From: Hyphomicrobiales bacterium
Lineage (GTDB): Bacteria > Pseudomonadota > Alphaproteobacteria > Rhizobiales > Rhizobiaceae
Direction: 5' to 3'
DNA: 53,033 bases
NCBI GenBank assembly: GCA_900468065.1
Contig: UBTA01000035.1
Location: 2,145-55,177, forward strand
Shown: in pieces, positions 33,553 to 41,898 of the stretch
Layout: each line of letters starts with the position of its first letter
Numbering within the stretch: the stretch's first letter is position 1
Made by a program: the position numbers and the translations under genes
The notes under the pieces: generated by a model
Told to the model about the DNA's origin: nothing
Database searches by the model: none
The model's input: only the letters and a program-made list of their open reading frames with translations

Positions 33553-33630
33553 TCTGCCCAATGTCAATTCGACAGCCATTTGGACAGGATGGTGGGCAGA
33601 GGAAAACCGGGCTGAAATAGAGGAGGCATC

Positions 33631-34092
33631 ATGAAATCCTTATCTTTCGATACCACCAACGCGCTCTGCGGCGCGCTCTTCATCGGACTGGGTGGCTTTT
33701 TCATCTACCAGAGCCTCGGCCTTGAACTGGGCACGGCGTTCAAGATGGGACCGGGGTACTTTCCGCTGTTCCTGGCCGCCATCCTGACGCTTCTCGGCAT
33801 CATCATCATTGTTCAATCGACCCGTGTCGAAGGCGAACCGCTCGGACCTGTCGCTTGGCGCGGCATGCTGTTCATTCTGCCGGCGCCGATCTTTTTCGGA
33901 CTGACCGTGCGCGGCCTCGGCTTCGTGCCGTCGCTGTTCTTCACCGCCCTGATCGCCTGCTTTGCATCCCAGCGCATGAAGCCGCTGACGGCACTGGCGC
34001 TGTCGGTGGCGCTGACGATCTTTTCGGTCGCCGTGTTCAGCTACGCGCTCGGGCTGCCCTTCCAGCGCTTCGGCCCCTGGGTCAGATTGTAG
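33631..34092 (+). CDS. tctB: Tripartite tricarboxylate transporter small membrane subunit (TctB)
   Basis: The 153-residue protein has four hydrophobic helices, as TctB should, with LGTAFKMGPGYFPLFLAAI after the first helix as a family landmark. It partners with TctA in the inner membrane. AGAGGAGG precedes the ATG at good spacing. TctA starts 10 bp after its stop. Confidence 0.9.
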   Translation: MKSLSFDTTNALCGALFIGLGGFFIYQSLGLELGTAFKMGPGYFPLFLAAILTLLGIIIIVQSTRVEGEPLGPVAWRGMLFILPAPIFFGLTVRGLGFVPSLFFTALIACFASQRMKPLTALALSVALTIFSVAVFSYALGLPFQRFGPWVRL

Positions 34093-34101
34093 GACATCAC
34101 G

Positions 34102-35607
34102 ATGGATCTTTTCAGCAATCTCGCACTCGGCTTCTCCACGGCCGGCTCGCCCGAAAACCTCCTCTTTTGCCTGATCGGCGTGCTGCTCGGCACATTGATC
34201 GGCGTTCTGCCCGGCATCGGTGCCACGGCGACCATCGCCATGCTTTTGCCGATCACCTTTCAGCTGGAACCCGTGTCCTCGCTGATCATGCTCGCCGGCA
34301 TCTACTACGGTGCGCAATATGGCGGATCGACCACCGCCATCCTGATCAATATGCCCGGCGAATCCTCGTCTGCCGTCACCGCTATCGACGGCTACCAGAT
34401 GGCCCGCAAAGGCCGGGCGGGTGCCGCCCTTTCCATCGCAGCGCTGGGATCGTTTTTCGCCGGAACGGTTTCGACCTTCCTGGTGGCGATCTTCGCCCTG
34501 CCGCTGACGGCTATCGCCCTGCAATTTGGCGCGGCCGAATATTTCTCGCTGATGATCGTCGGCCTCGTCTCGTCGATTGCGCTTGCACACGGTTCGATCG
34601 TCAAGGCGTTGGCCATGGTGGCGCTGGGTCTCCTGCTGGGTCTCGTCGGCACCGACATCTACACCGGCACCCCACGCTTCACGCTCGGCATCCGTGAATA
34701 TGCCGACGGGTTGAATTTCGTCGCCGTTGCCGTCGGCGTCTTCGGCGTCGCCGAAATCCTGCGCAATCTCGAGGGCGAAAAGACCCGTACCGTGCTGATG
34801 GCCAAGGTCAGCGGACTTTTGCCGACGCGCGACGATTTCAAGCAGATGGTTGCACCGGTGCTGCGCGGCACCGCAATCGGCTCCGCACTTGGCATTCTAC
34901 CTGGCGGCGGTGCCATTCTTGCGGCTTTCGCCTCCTATACGGTGGAAAAGCGCATGTCCAAGCATCCGGAGGAGTTCGGCCATGGCGCGATCGCCGGGGT
35001 CGCCGGCCCCGAATCGGCCAACAATGCCGGTGCCCAGACCTCGTTCATTCCGCTGTTGACGCTCGGCATTCCCGCCAATCCGGTGATGGCGCTGATGGTC
35101 GGTGCGATGATCATCCAGGGCATCGTGCCCGGCCCGAACGTCGCAGTCGAGCAACCCGCGCTGTTCTGGGGCATCATCGCCTCGATGTGGATCGGCAACC
35201 TGATGCTGGTCATCCTCAACCTGCCGCTGATCGGGCTGTGGGTAAAGCTCTTGACGATCCCTTACTACGTGCTCTTCCCGATCATCATGGCCTTCTGCTC
35301 GATCGGGGTCTACAGCGTCAATTCCAACGTCTACGACCTCTACGCCGTCGCGTTCTTCGGCCTGGCGGGTTATGCGCTGGTCAAGCTGCGCTGCGAACCG
35401 GCGCCTCTCCTGCTCGGTTTCGTGCTCGGGCCGCTCTTGGAGGAAAACCTCAGGCGGGCGATGATCCTGTCGCGTGGCGATGCCACGACCTTCATCACCC
35501 GGCCGATCAGCGCCATCCTGCTGCTGATCGCCCTTGCCGTGCTTGTCGTCGTCTTCCTGCCGGCGGTCAAGGCCAAGCGCGAAGCGGTGTTCCAGGAAGA
35601 GGATTGA
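34102..35607 (+). CDS. tctA: Tripartite tricarboxylate transporter large membrane subunit (TctA)
   Basis: The 501-residue protein has about ten to twelve transmembrane helices and TctA hallmarks: GTLIGVLPGIGATATIAMLL, YYGAQYGGSTTAILINMPGE, the second Gly/Pro-rich loop (GILPGGGAILAAF) and GVAGPESANNAGAQTSFIPL. It forms the ion-driven pore for a carboxylate bound by TctC. It is the last gene of the operon. Confidence 0.93.
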   Translation: MDLFSNLALGFSTAGSPENLLFCLIGVLLGTLIGVLPGIGATATIAMLLPITFQLEPVSSLIMLAGIYYGAQYGGSTTAILINMPGESSSAVTAIDGYQMARKGRAGAALSIAALGSFFAGTVSTFLVAIFALPLTAIALQFGAAEYFSLMIVGLVSSIALAHGSIVKALAMVALGLLLGLVGTDIYTGTPRFTLGIREYADGLNFVAVAVGVFGVAEILRNLEGEKTRTVLMAKVSGLLPTRDDFKQMVAPVLRGTAIGSALGILPGGGAILAAFASYTVEKRMSKHPEEFGHGAIAGVAGPESANNAGAQTSFIPLLTLGIPANPVMALMVGAMIIQGIVPGPNVAVEQPALFWGIIASMWIGNLMLVILNLPLIGLWVKLLTIPYYVLFPIIMAFCSIGVYSVNSNVYDLYAVAFFGLAGYALVKLRCEPAPLLLGFVLGPLLEENLRRAMILSRGDATTFITRPISAILLLIALAVLVVVFLPAVKAKREAVFQEED

Positions 35608-35646
35608 TCCCCGGCCGCTCGACGCATGTTGACGTTCTTCAACGAT

Positions 35647-35670
35647 CGCCGGCAGTAATAACGGCCGGCG
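35647..35670. repeat. Inverted repeat between tctA and the small minus-strand gene
   Basis: CGCCGGC (35647-35653) pairs with GCCGGCG (35664-35670) across a 10-nt loop. It lies between the ends of two convergent genes and may serve as a terminator, though no T run is present. Confidence 0.45.
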
Positions 35671-35801
35671 AATCGCCGAACAGCCTGCGCAGAAATGAAC
35701 AAAGGCCGGTCTCTCGACCAGCCCTTCAAAAAGTTCCCGATGATTTCAGCCACCGGCTATTGGTGTTTAATGGCCACCTGCTCGTTAGCGGTATTAGCGC
35801 C

Positions 35802-35972
35802 TTATGCTGCTTCGACGCCATTCTTGCCGTCTTCGTGCTTTCTGATGCCAGCTCCTGTCGAGGCTTCAATCATTGCCATGTTGATGATGTAGCTCAACAG
35901 GACATTGCACTGGTTGTCGGCGAGAAGTTTTGCGGCATTGAGAAGATCGACGATATGGGACTGTGGTTTCAT
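35802..35972 (-). CDS. Hypothetical protein, 56 aa
   Basis: The minus-strand ATG at 35972 follows TGGAGC at good spacing. The product starts MKPQSHIVDLLNAAKLLADN, continues CNVLLSYIINMAMIEAST, and ends with a charged tail. It is a compact helical protein without signal peptide. I recognise no family. Good ribosome site, helical composition and convergent arrangement with tctA speak for a real small gene; nothing tells its role. Confidence 0.5.
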   Translation of the reverse strand: MKPQSHIVDLLNAAKLLADNQCNVLLSYIINMAMIEASTGAGIRKHEDGKNGVEAA

Positions 35973-36168
35973 CGGATGCTCCAGTCATGTCACCATTGAC
36001 GCTTCATCGTTGTCTATTTTAGCACTTATTTTCAACTGTGGATAATCATCAATGAAAGTTGCCAGTGGCAGAGCACAAAACCCCTAGAATTTCAGGGTAT
36101 AAGCGCATGGTTTGACAGTAAGAAAATCATGAGAATACTTGTCTTCTATTCGATTCAGAGAACCCCAA

Positions 36169-36363
36169 ATGACATCCGGCCCAATCTTTAGCGATGCGCA
36201 ACTCAAACTCTGGCTGCGGCGCGTCAAGACCGAAATGTCGAAGGGAACACCGCCAGAAGCAGCTCTCGATCTGGTCAAGGCAGCCATGAACGCACAGACC
36301 GCAGGAGAAACTCAACCTTTGCCGGCCGTGGACGTTCCGCAAAAATCAGCGAAAAAATCCTAG
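36169..36363 (+). CDS. Hypothetical protein, 64 aa
   Basis: The ATG at 36169 opens a frame (MTSGPIFSDAQLKLWLRRVK...) with a helical middle, PEAALDLVKAAMNAQ, and a Lys-rich end (SAKKS). The ribosome site is weak (CAGAGAA). No family recognised. The upstream 200 bp are AT-rich and could hold its promoter. Confidence 0.45.
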   Translation: MTSGPIFSDAQLKLWLRRVKTEMSKGTPPEAALDLVKAAMNAQTAGETQPLPAVDVPQKSAKKS

Positions 36364-36554
36364 AAACGCCTCCGCAAGCGGTGACATTTGCTAATGTCTG
36401 AAGGTACATCGCAAAGGCATTCCGGCCTCCAGATACATCATGATTATTGATGCAAGAGATCAATTATATTCGCTTGAATGATGAATGGCCGTGCGGCATT
36501 ACTATCTCATGGTCGCGACCTTTTGATCCCTCCCAGTCAAAAGGAACCAGAACA

Positions 36555-36758
36555 ATGGCATTCTTCAGTTTAGAACATAGCTCCAAGCCAAGGCATTCGT
36601 CCTTTGCTTCGACCCTTTTCGGCCTGCGTGCGCGTGCTGTCGCTTCGTGGAAGCGTCGTCGTGCCGAGCGGGCCTTGGAAGGCCTCTCCTACGATACCTT
36701 GAAGGACATCGGCTTCCCATCCGCCGATAGGACCATTGGAGTTGCATCGAAACGATGA
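36555..36758 (+). CDS. DUF1127 domain small protein
   Basis: The 67-residue protein starts at the ATG at 36555 after AAAAGGAACC. The C-terminal half, LRARAVASWKRRRAERALEG followed by LSYDTLKDIGF, is the Arg-rich DUF1127 signature. In alphaproteobacteria such proteins affect phosphate and carbon metabolism and small-RNA turnover; this copy's role is unknown. A strong terminator follows. Confidence 0.82.
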   Translation: MAFFSLEHSSKPRHSSFASTLFGLRARAVASWKRRRAERALEGLSYDTLKDIGFPSADRTIGVASKR

Positions 36759-36818
36759 TGCAGGCAGCAACGGTCTGTGACGGTCAGCCGTGTCCAAAAA
36801 CCGTCTATCGTTTTTAGC

Positions 36819-36857
36819 AAAGGGCATTTCGGCCATGATGGCGGAATGCCCTTTTTG
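36819..36857 (+). terminator. Intrinsic terminator after the DUF1127 gene
   Basis: AAAGGGCATT (36819-36828) pairs perfectly with AATGCCCTTT (36845-36854), with further GCC/GGC pairing inside, followed by a T run. It works on the plus strand. Confidence 0.85.
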
Positions 36858-37191
36858 CTTGTTGAGCGCTTCACAATTCGTATGGCCTATTTCCGACACT
36901 TCTCAATGCCGCCGCTACAGGTCGCAAACTGTCGGTAACACATCCGGAAACGGGTCGTAAAAACCGGCTGCAACTCGCAGACGCAAGACGGGAATGCGAC
37001 ATTTCCGTCGTTGATAACGAAGCTTTTGGCCGTTTTCTGACCATTTTGCCGCTTTCGGCGGCACGCTGCCCAAAAGCACCGGTATTTATTTCTTCCCAGT
37101 CGCTGGCGTCCATGTCAATGTCGCGTTCAGGAAAGCTCGATAGCGCTTTTCCACGTGACAAATGCGACATCTGCGGCGCATGGGACCTACG
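36858..37191. promoter_or_regulatory. Control region of the GlxA-type regulator with three GCGACAT elements
   Basis: This 334-bp region has no supported gene. It contains AATGCGACAT twice in the same orientation (36993-37002 and 37161-37170) and once inverted as ATGTCGC (37118-37124). The last direct copy is 22 bp before the regulator's ATG. Three copies in so short a region suggest binding sites, perhaps for autoregulation; that is inference. Confidence 0.45.
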
Positions 37192-38196
37192 ATGAACAAG
37201 CCACTGACCAAAAAGCGATCTCTCGTCTTCTTCCTCGTGCCCAACTTCTCGATGCTGCCGTTTTCTGCGGCGATCGAAACGCTGCGCATTGCCAACCGCA
37301 TGCTGGGCTACGAGGCCTATACGTGGCGCCTTTCCTCCACGGACGGCACGCAGGTGCTCTCGTCCAGCGGCATCGGCCTTGAGGTCAATACCTCGCTTGC
37401 CGACGAACGGAAATTTCTCGGCGGCGAAAACCGCCCCTCGATGGTGCTGGTCTGTTCCGGCATCTACGTCGAAGACTTCAACAACAAGTCCGTCAATGCC
37501 TGGCTGCGTGAAGTCTATAATCGCGGTGTCTCGGTCGGGAGCCTCTGTACGGGCGCCCATGTGCTGGCGTCTGCCGGCCTTTTGACGGGCAAGCGCTGCG
37601 CTATTCACTGGGAAAACCTGCCGGGCTTCGCCGAAACCTTCCCTCAGGTCGATGTCTATGCCGATCTTTATGAAATCGACAGCAACATCTACACCTGTGC
37701 CGGCGGCACCGCCTCGCTCGACATGATGCTGAACCTGATCGACCAGGATTTCGGCGAGAACCTTGTCAACCGCGTATGCGAACAGGCTCTGACCGACCGC
37801 GTGCGCGGCCCGCATGACCGCCAGCGGCTGCCGCTGCGCGCCCGCCTTGGTGTCCAGAATGCCAAGGTCCTGTCGATCATCGAACTGATGGAAGGCAATC
37901 TCTCAGAACCATTGTCGCTTCTCGAGATTGCCGACGGTGCCGGCTTGTCGCGCCGCCAGATCGAGCGCCTGTTCCGCCAGGAAATGGGCCGCTCCCCTGC
38001 CCGCTACTATCTGGAAATCCGCCTCGACCGCGCCCGGCATCTGCTGGTTCAATCGGCCATGCCGGTAGTCGAAGTGGCAGTGGCCTGCGGCTTCGTCTCG
38101 GCCTCGCACTTTTCGAAGTGTTATCGCGAACTTTACAATCGCTCGCCCCAGCAGGAGCGCGCCGAACGCAAGCTGACGCTGCAGGCGGCGCGGTAA
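37192..38196 (+). CDS. GlxA-family transcriptional regulator (DJ-1/PfpI plus AraC domains), GbdR-like
   Basis: The 334-residue protein has an N-terminal amidase-like DJ-1/PfpI domain (SLVFFLVPNFSMLPF, then VSVGSLCTGAHVLASAGLL with the nucleophile-elbow Cys, CAIHWENLPGF) that senses a ligand. A C-terminal AraC pair of helix-turn-helix motifs follows (LLEIADGAGLSRRQIERLFR and VVEVAVACGFVSASHFSKCY). Regulators of this type (GbdR, CdhR, SouR) control betaine, carnitine, dimethylglycine and sarcosine breakdown. The start at 37192 follows GGGACC. It is a candidate master regulator for the betaine genes in this window, because no other regulator of that class is seen. Confidence 0.87.
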   Translation: MNKPLTKKRSLVFFLVPNFSMLPFSAAIETLRIANRMLGYEAYTWRLSSTDGTQVLSSSGIGLEVNTSLADERKFLGGENRPSMVLVCSGIYVEDFNNKSVNAWLREVYNRGVSVGSLCTGAHVLASAGLLTGKRCAIHWENLPGFAETFPQVDVYADLYEIDSNIYTCAGGTASLDMMLNLIDQDFGENLVNRVCEQALTDRVRGPHDRQRLPLRARLGVQNAKVLSIIELMEGNLSEPLSLLEIADGAGLSRRQIERLFRQEMGRSPARYYLEIRLDRARHLLVQSAMPVVEVAVACGFVSASHFSKCYRELYNRSPQQERAERKLTLQAAR

Positions 38197-38251
38197 AATA
38201 CTCCATATGACAACAACGGCGCGCGCGGCAATAGTCTGCGCCGCCTATGCC

Positions 38252-39580
38252 TCACGATGCCATGGATTTGAGCAGGGTCAGTTCCGAGACGATCCGGTTG
38301 CGGCCGTCATATTTTGCCATATAGAGAAACTGATCGGCTGCATTCAGATAGTTGTCGAAGGATTCGAGCCCCTCGATCGTTGCAAGACCGATGGATACCG
38401 TGACCGACAATTCCTCGTCATCGGCAACCACTTTTGCCTGCGCCAGATCAAGCCGCAGGGTTTCGCAGAAATCGCTGGCGGCTGCGACATCAAGCCCGTT
38501 GAAAAGCACCCCAAACTCTTCGCCACCAAGGCGGGCGAGCAGATGATCCTCTCCGACAAGCGCACGCAGCCGCTTGGCAACGGCTTTCAGCACGAGGTCG
38601 CCAACCTCGTGTCCGTAGGTATCGTTCAGCCGCTTGAAATGATCGATGTCGAGGATGGCAATCGAGGTCGTCTCACCCCGCCGCAGGCACTGCTCGACAA
38701 GCCGGGGCCCATGCTGGAAAAAATAGCGGCGGTTGTAGATGTCGGTCAGATAGTCGCGTGCGGCGATCCCATGCAGAGCCTGGATGCGCTTCTGGATGCT
38801 GGCAACCTGAAACACCCGGCTGTTGAACTCATCCACCAGGAATGGCTTATGGATGAATTCGGTACCGCCGCTTTGAAGGAACCGCGCCGCTTGCTGACGA
38901 TCGCTGATAGCAGCCAAGGCGATGACGCTTAGCGTATCCTCACCATATCGCTGGCGGACTTCGGCAAGCAGCCTATAGGCGGTCATGTCGGACAGGCTAA
39001 AATCGGTTACGACCAGATCGAAACAATCGCTCGTATCGAGCAGATGCAACGCTTCGATGCCGCCGCTCGCCGGCGTCACGCAAAACTGCTGTTGCCGCAG
39101 ATGCCCCAGAAGCTCCGCCCGCGACACCGGATCGGAATCCACCAGCAGGACATTCGTCCTGACATTGGTCAGCGCCCGATCGACGACGGAAATCACATGG
39201 CTGATGGAATCAGGCTGGCTCTTGATGACGCAATCGACCACCTTGCGGCAGAGGATATCTTCACGCGTGCTGTTGTTGAACGACCCCGTGAAGACGATTG
39301 CGGCGATGTTTTGCGAAATCACATATTCAAGCGCTTCGCAATTCGGCGCGTCCGGCAGATTGAGATCAAGCACCGCGACGGAAAATTCACCATCCGCGGT
39401 TTCCACAGCCTGCCGCAGCGCGGCCAAGGAGCCGCAATGCGTGACTTCGACGCCATGCGCAGTCTCCAGACCGTGCTTGAGAACCGTAGCAAACATACGG
39501 GAATCCTCGACCAGAAGCATTCGTTTCCCCGAATGTTTCTGGATATGGTTTCCCCGCGCCGGCGCCTTGCGAAAGCTCAC
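38252..39580 (-). CDS. Double-receiver response regulator with GGDEF diguanylate cyclase domain (PleD-like layout)
   Basis: The 442-residue protein has two receiver domains (about 20-135 and 142-260) and a GGDEF domain from about 275. The first receiver keeps Asp72 (VLDLNLPD) and Lys120; the second keeps Asp193 (VVTDFSLSD) and Lys245 (FIHKPF). The active-site motif is GGEEF at 352-356, preceded by LDIDHFKRLNDTYGHEVGD, so it should make cyclic di-GMP. The usual product-inhibition RxxD just before the motif is not evident (VGED instead). The frame starts with GTG at 39580. It is paralogous to the neighbour at 39824. Confidence 0.89.
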   Translation of the reverse strand: MSFRKAPARGNHIQKHSGKRMLLVEDSRMFATVLKHGLETAHGVEVTHCGSLAALRQAVETADGEFSVAVLDLNLPDAPNCEALEYVISQNIAAIVFTGSFNNSTREDILCRKVVDCVIKSQPDSISHVISVVDRALTNVRTNVLLVDSDPVSRAELLGHLRQQQFCVTPASGGIEALHLLDTSDCFDLVVTDFSLSDMTAYRLLAEVRQRYGEDTLSVIALAAISDRQQAARFLQSGGTEFIHKPFLVDEFNSRVFQVASIQKRIQALHGIAARDYLTDIYNRRYFFQHGPRLVEQCLRRGETTSIAILDIDHFKRLNDTYGHEVGDLVLKAVAKRLRALVGEDHLLARLGGEEFGVLFNGLDVAAASDFCETLRLDLAQAKVVADDEELSVTVSIGLATIEGLESFDNYLNAADQFLYMAKYDGRNRIVSELTLLKSMAS

Positions 39581-39823
39581 GTGCCATCAATCCCATAGTG
39601 AGCCCAGGGCGTTCCTGTTAACGAACGCTGGCTCTCATAAATTATCGTTATGCGGATAGTTGCCCTGATAGAAGCAGAGCAAGCCCCTAGTCCCTTCATT
39701 GCATTCAACTGGCATGCGCTTGCGATTTGGTTAAATCATCAGGCTGAATAATCAAGAATGGCACCGGAAACACAAAAATGTCACATTTCCGGCGGCCCTA
39801 AATTATAATTTAGAAACATAATT

Positions 39824-40663
39824 TTATACGGAAGCTTTCTTTGCAATTTTTGCACCCAAAGTCTGGATTTTTGTCAATGTATCCAGGTTCTGGTTCACGC
39901 GGCAGTAAAACTCTTCATTGACGAAGGGGCGCAACATGAAATCGTTGCCGCCAGCCTTCAGAAACCGTGCCGACAACAACCGGTTGGCCGAGGACGACAC
40001 ACCGATAATACGCAACTGATGCGGGCCATAAGTGCTACGGATACGGCGGGTCAGTTCGAAACCGTCGATATCGGGCATGTTGTAGTCGGTGATCACCAGG
40101 CCGATATCCGGATGCTTCTTGAGCAATTCAAGCGCAGCAGCGCCGCTCTCAGCCGAACTGGTGCGGAAATTGTAGCGCTTCAACTGCGTCGTCAAAAGCG
40201 CACGCGCAGTCGGGCTATCATCGACAATCAGGACATGGTGCTGATGATTGGTCAGGAAGCGGCAGACGGACTCGGCCAGCATATCGACCGCGAAAACGCT
40301 ATCCTTGATAACATAGTCGACGATATCCTTGGCGAGGATCGTTTCGCGGGTGTTTTCCTGAAAGGTCCCGGTAAAAACGATCGTCGGCACGCTCATGTCG
40401 ATGAGATAGGACAGAGCTTCCCCGTTTTCCGCGCCGGGCAGATTGATGTTGGAAATGGCGAGCGTTGCCGGAAACGAGGCGTTCTCGACGGAGAACTGCA
40501 GATCGTCATAGTCACGGCAGACGATCACGTCGATGTCAAAAAGCTCCTTCAGCCTCTTGGAGACCATGGCGGAGAAGAGATTGGAATCTTCGGCAAGCAC
40601 AATACGATGCTGCTGCAAGGATTCACCGGAATAGTACATTCCGGACACGCCGAAAAATGACAT
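39824..40663 (-). CDS. Double-receiver response regulator without output domain
   Basis: The 279-residue protein has two receiver domains and little else. The first is degenerate: Asn72 stands where the phospho-Asp should be (ISNINLPG), though Glu25-Asp26 and Lys120 remain. The second has Asp193 in ITDYNMPDIDG but Arg245 in FMLRPF where Lys is usual. It matches the N-terminal 260 residues of the diguanylate cyclase gene next to it position by position, so one likely arose from the other. It may act as an adaptor, phosphate sink or inhibitor of that enzyme; inference only. Confidence 0.87.
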   Translation of the reverse strand: MSFFGVSGMYYSGESLQQHRIVLAEDSNLFSAMVSKRLKELFDIDVIVCRDYDDLQFSVENASFPATLAISNINLPGAENGEALSYLIDMSVPTIVFTGTFQENTRETILAKDIVDYVIKDSVFAVDMLAESVCRFLTNHQHHVLIVDDSPTARALLTTQLKRYNFRTSSAESGAAALELLKKHPDIGLVITDYNMPDIDGFELTRRIRSTYGPHQLRIIGVSSSANRLLSARFLKAGGNDFMLRPFVNEEFYCRVNQNLDTLTKIQTLGAKIAKKASV

Positions 40664-40914
40664 TGATCGCCTATTTGAAAAGTTGTCCCCGAGGCCAAGC
40701 TACGCAGAAAGGTTTTCGCAGTCGTTAACTGCTTGCTGAAATAAGCGGCGGTATTCCGGCAAATGAAAAGCACGCAAGACCGCCGGTTTTCAATGTCATT
40801 GGCAATAACGACGGGCCACATGGCGCGCCGTCGTTTCATCAGATCGACGTTGCCGCCACCCAGAAATCAACACGCCATCGACACGGCATCGAAACAGGAT
40901 GAGCGATCCCGGTG

Positions 40915-41178
40915 CTATTTCACAACGGCCGATCCGTTGACGATCTCGATGGTCTCATCGCCCTGCAGGCCGATACGGTCACCGCTCGGCGTCGTGATGA
41001 AACAGCCGCTCGGGCAGATCGATTCCGTGCCGCCTGCGCTGATGGCGACTTCCATGCGGCTTTCGCCCTCAACGACGACAAGCACCGCCGCATCGGCATC
41101 CTTGTTGGTCACCGTCGCGGACAATGCCGGAAGGGACATCATGACAGTCAGAACACATGCACTTACGAATGTTTTCAT
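40915..41178 (-). CDS. Small exported hypothetical protein, 87 aa
   Basis: A signal peptide (MKTFVSACVLTVMMSLPALS, cut near A-T) is followed by a short beta-rich mature part with two Cys (ESICPSGCFI) that could form a disulfide. GATGGG precedes the ATG. I recognise no family. It would be periplasmic. Confidence 0.7.
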   Translation of the reverse strand: MKTFVSACVLTVMMSLPALSATVTNKDADAAVLVVVEGESRMEVAISAGGTESICPSGCFITTPSGDRIGLQGDETIEIVNGSAVVK

Positions 41179-41499
41179 TGCCCATCAGCGCTATAGCGCC
41201 GCCCCTTTTTGAGCATCCCGCTACCCGGGTGATAACCCCGGAAAAGACAAGACGCCTTTTCACCCCGCATTAGACTAACGCACAGAAGTGAAATTGCATG
41301 ATAAATATTGCGGGGCGGCTGAATAGAGGCTGAATAGCCCGGATAACCAGCGTTCATCTGCGAAGGCCGCTTGGCGCAGGGGAGCGATCTTGCCCCACAC
41401 TAGGACAGACTGTATCGGTGACGCCAGCAGCATGCGCATGACGAAGAACGCGGTGCATATCTGGCCGATGATTCCATGGCACGGAAGCCGCAGAGAGGC
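41179..41499. other. Gene-free stretch between two minus-strand small genes
   Basis: About 320 bp with no supported gene, RNA or repeat. A short CGCTATAGCG palindrome lies directly upstream of the exported-protein gene and may be part of its promoter. Confidence 0.45.
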
Positions 41500-41736
41500 T
41501 CAGTTCTTTGACGGCCGCGTAAAGAACTGCTGGAACAGTTCCTCCGACCTCTGGAGGCCCTCATTCGTCAAGATCAGGGATTTCGACTTACCGACCGGAT
41601 CGCTGATGAAGCCCTTCTTGTGAAGACGGCCCGTCGTTTCCCAGTCAAAGCCTTTCCAGGCGTAGCGCTCGTCGTGAAGCGTCAGCCTCAACAGCGCCAG
41701 AACCACTTCGTCGATCTTGTCCTCGTCGATATCCAT
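41500..41736 (-). CDS. DUF6429 family protein
   Basis: The 78-residue protein starts MDIDEDKIDEVVLALLRLTL, followed by HDERYAWKGFDWETTGRLHKKGFI and a SEELFQQFF end. I recognise this as the DUF6429 family, small soluble winged-helix-like proteins of unknown function, common in Proteobacteria and sometimes near mobile elements. No mobile element is seen here. Confidence 0.82.
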   Translation of the reverse strand: MDIDEDKIDEVVLALLRLTLHDERYAWKGFDWETTGRLHKKGFISDPVGKSKSLILTNEGLQRSEELFQQFFTRPSKN

Positions 41737-41836
41737 TCAGCGACCTCACCCCGGGGATAACTGAAAATCTGCGGCCTTCGCCGGAAGGATAGATCGAACA
41801 CCCTCAACCGGCAAATTAAAAGCTTTTGGCGAAAGG

Positions 41837-41871
41837 AAAAAGGCGCATCCGCTCACGTGAGCCGATGCGCC
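41837..41871 (-). terminator. Intrinsic terminator of the FAD oxidoreductase gene
   Basis: On the minus strand GGCGCATC (41871-41864) pairs with GATGCGCC (41849-41842), and a T run follows (plus-strand A run at 41837-41841). It lies 28 bp after the oxidoreductase stop. Confidence 0.83.
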
Positions 41872-41898
41872 GGATCGTTTCGGGCAACCGAGTGAATA

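Noticed and set aside
35695-35892. 65-residue plus-strand frame between tctA and the 64-aa gene
   Set aside because: Cys/Met/Pro-rich odd composition, no ribosome site, and it lies antisense to the better-supported 56-aa minus-strand gene.
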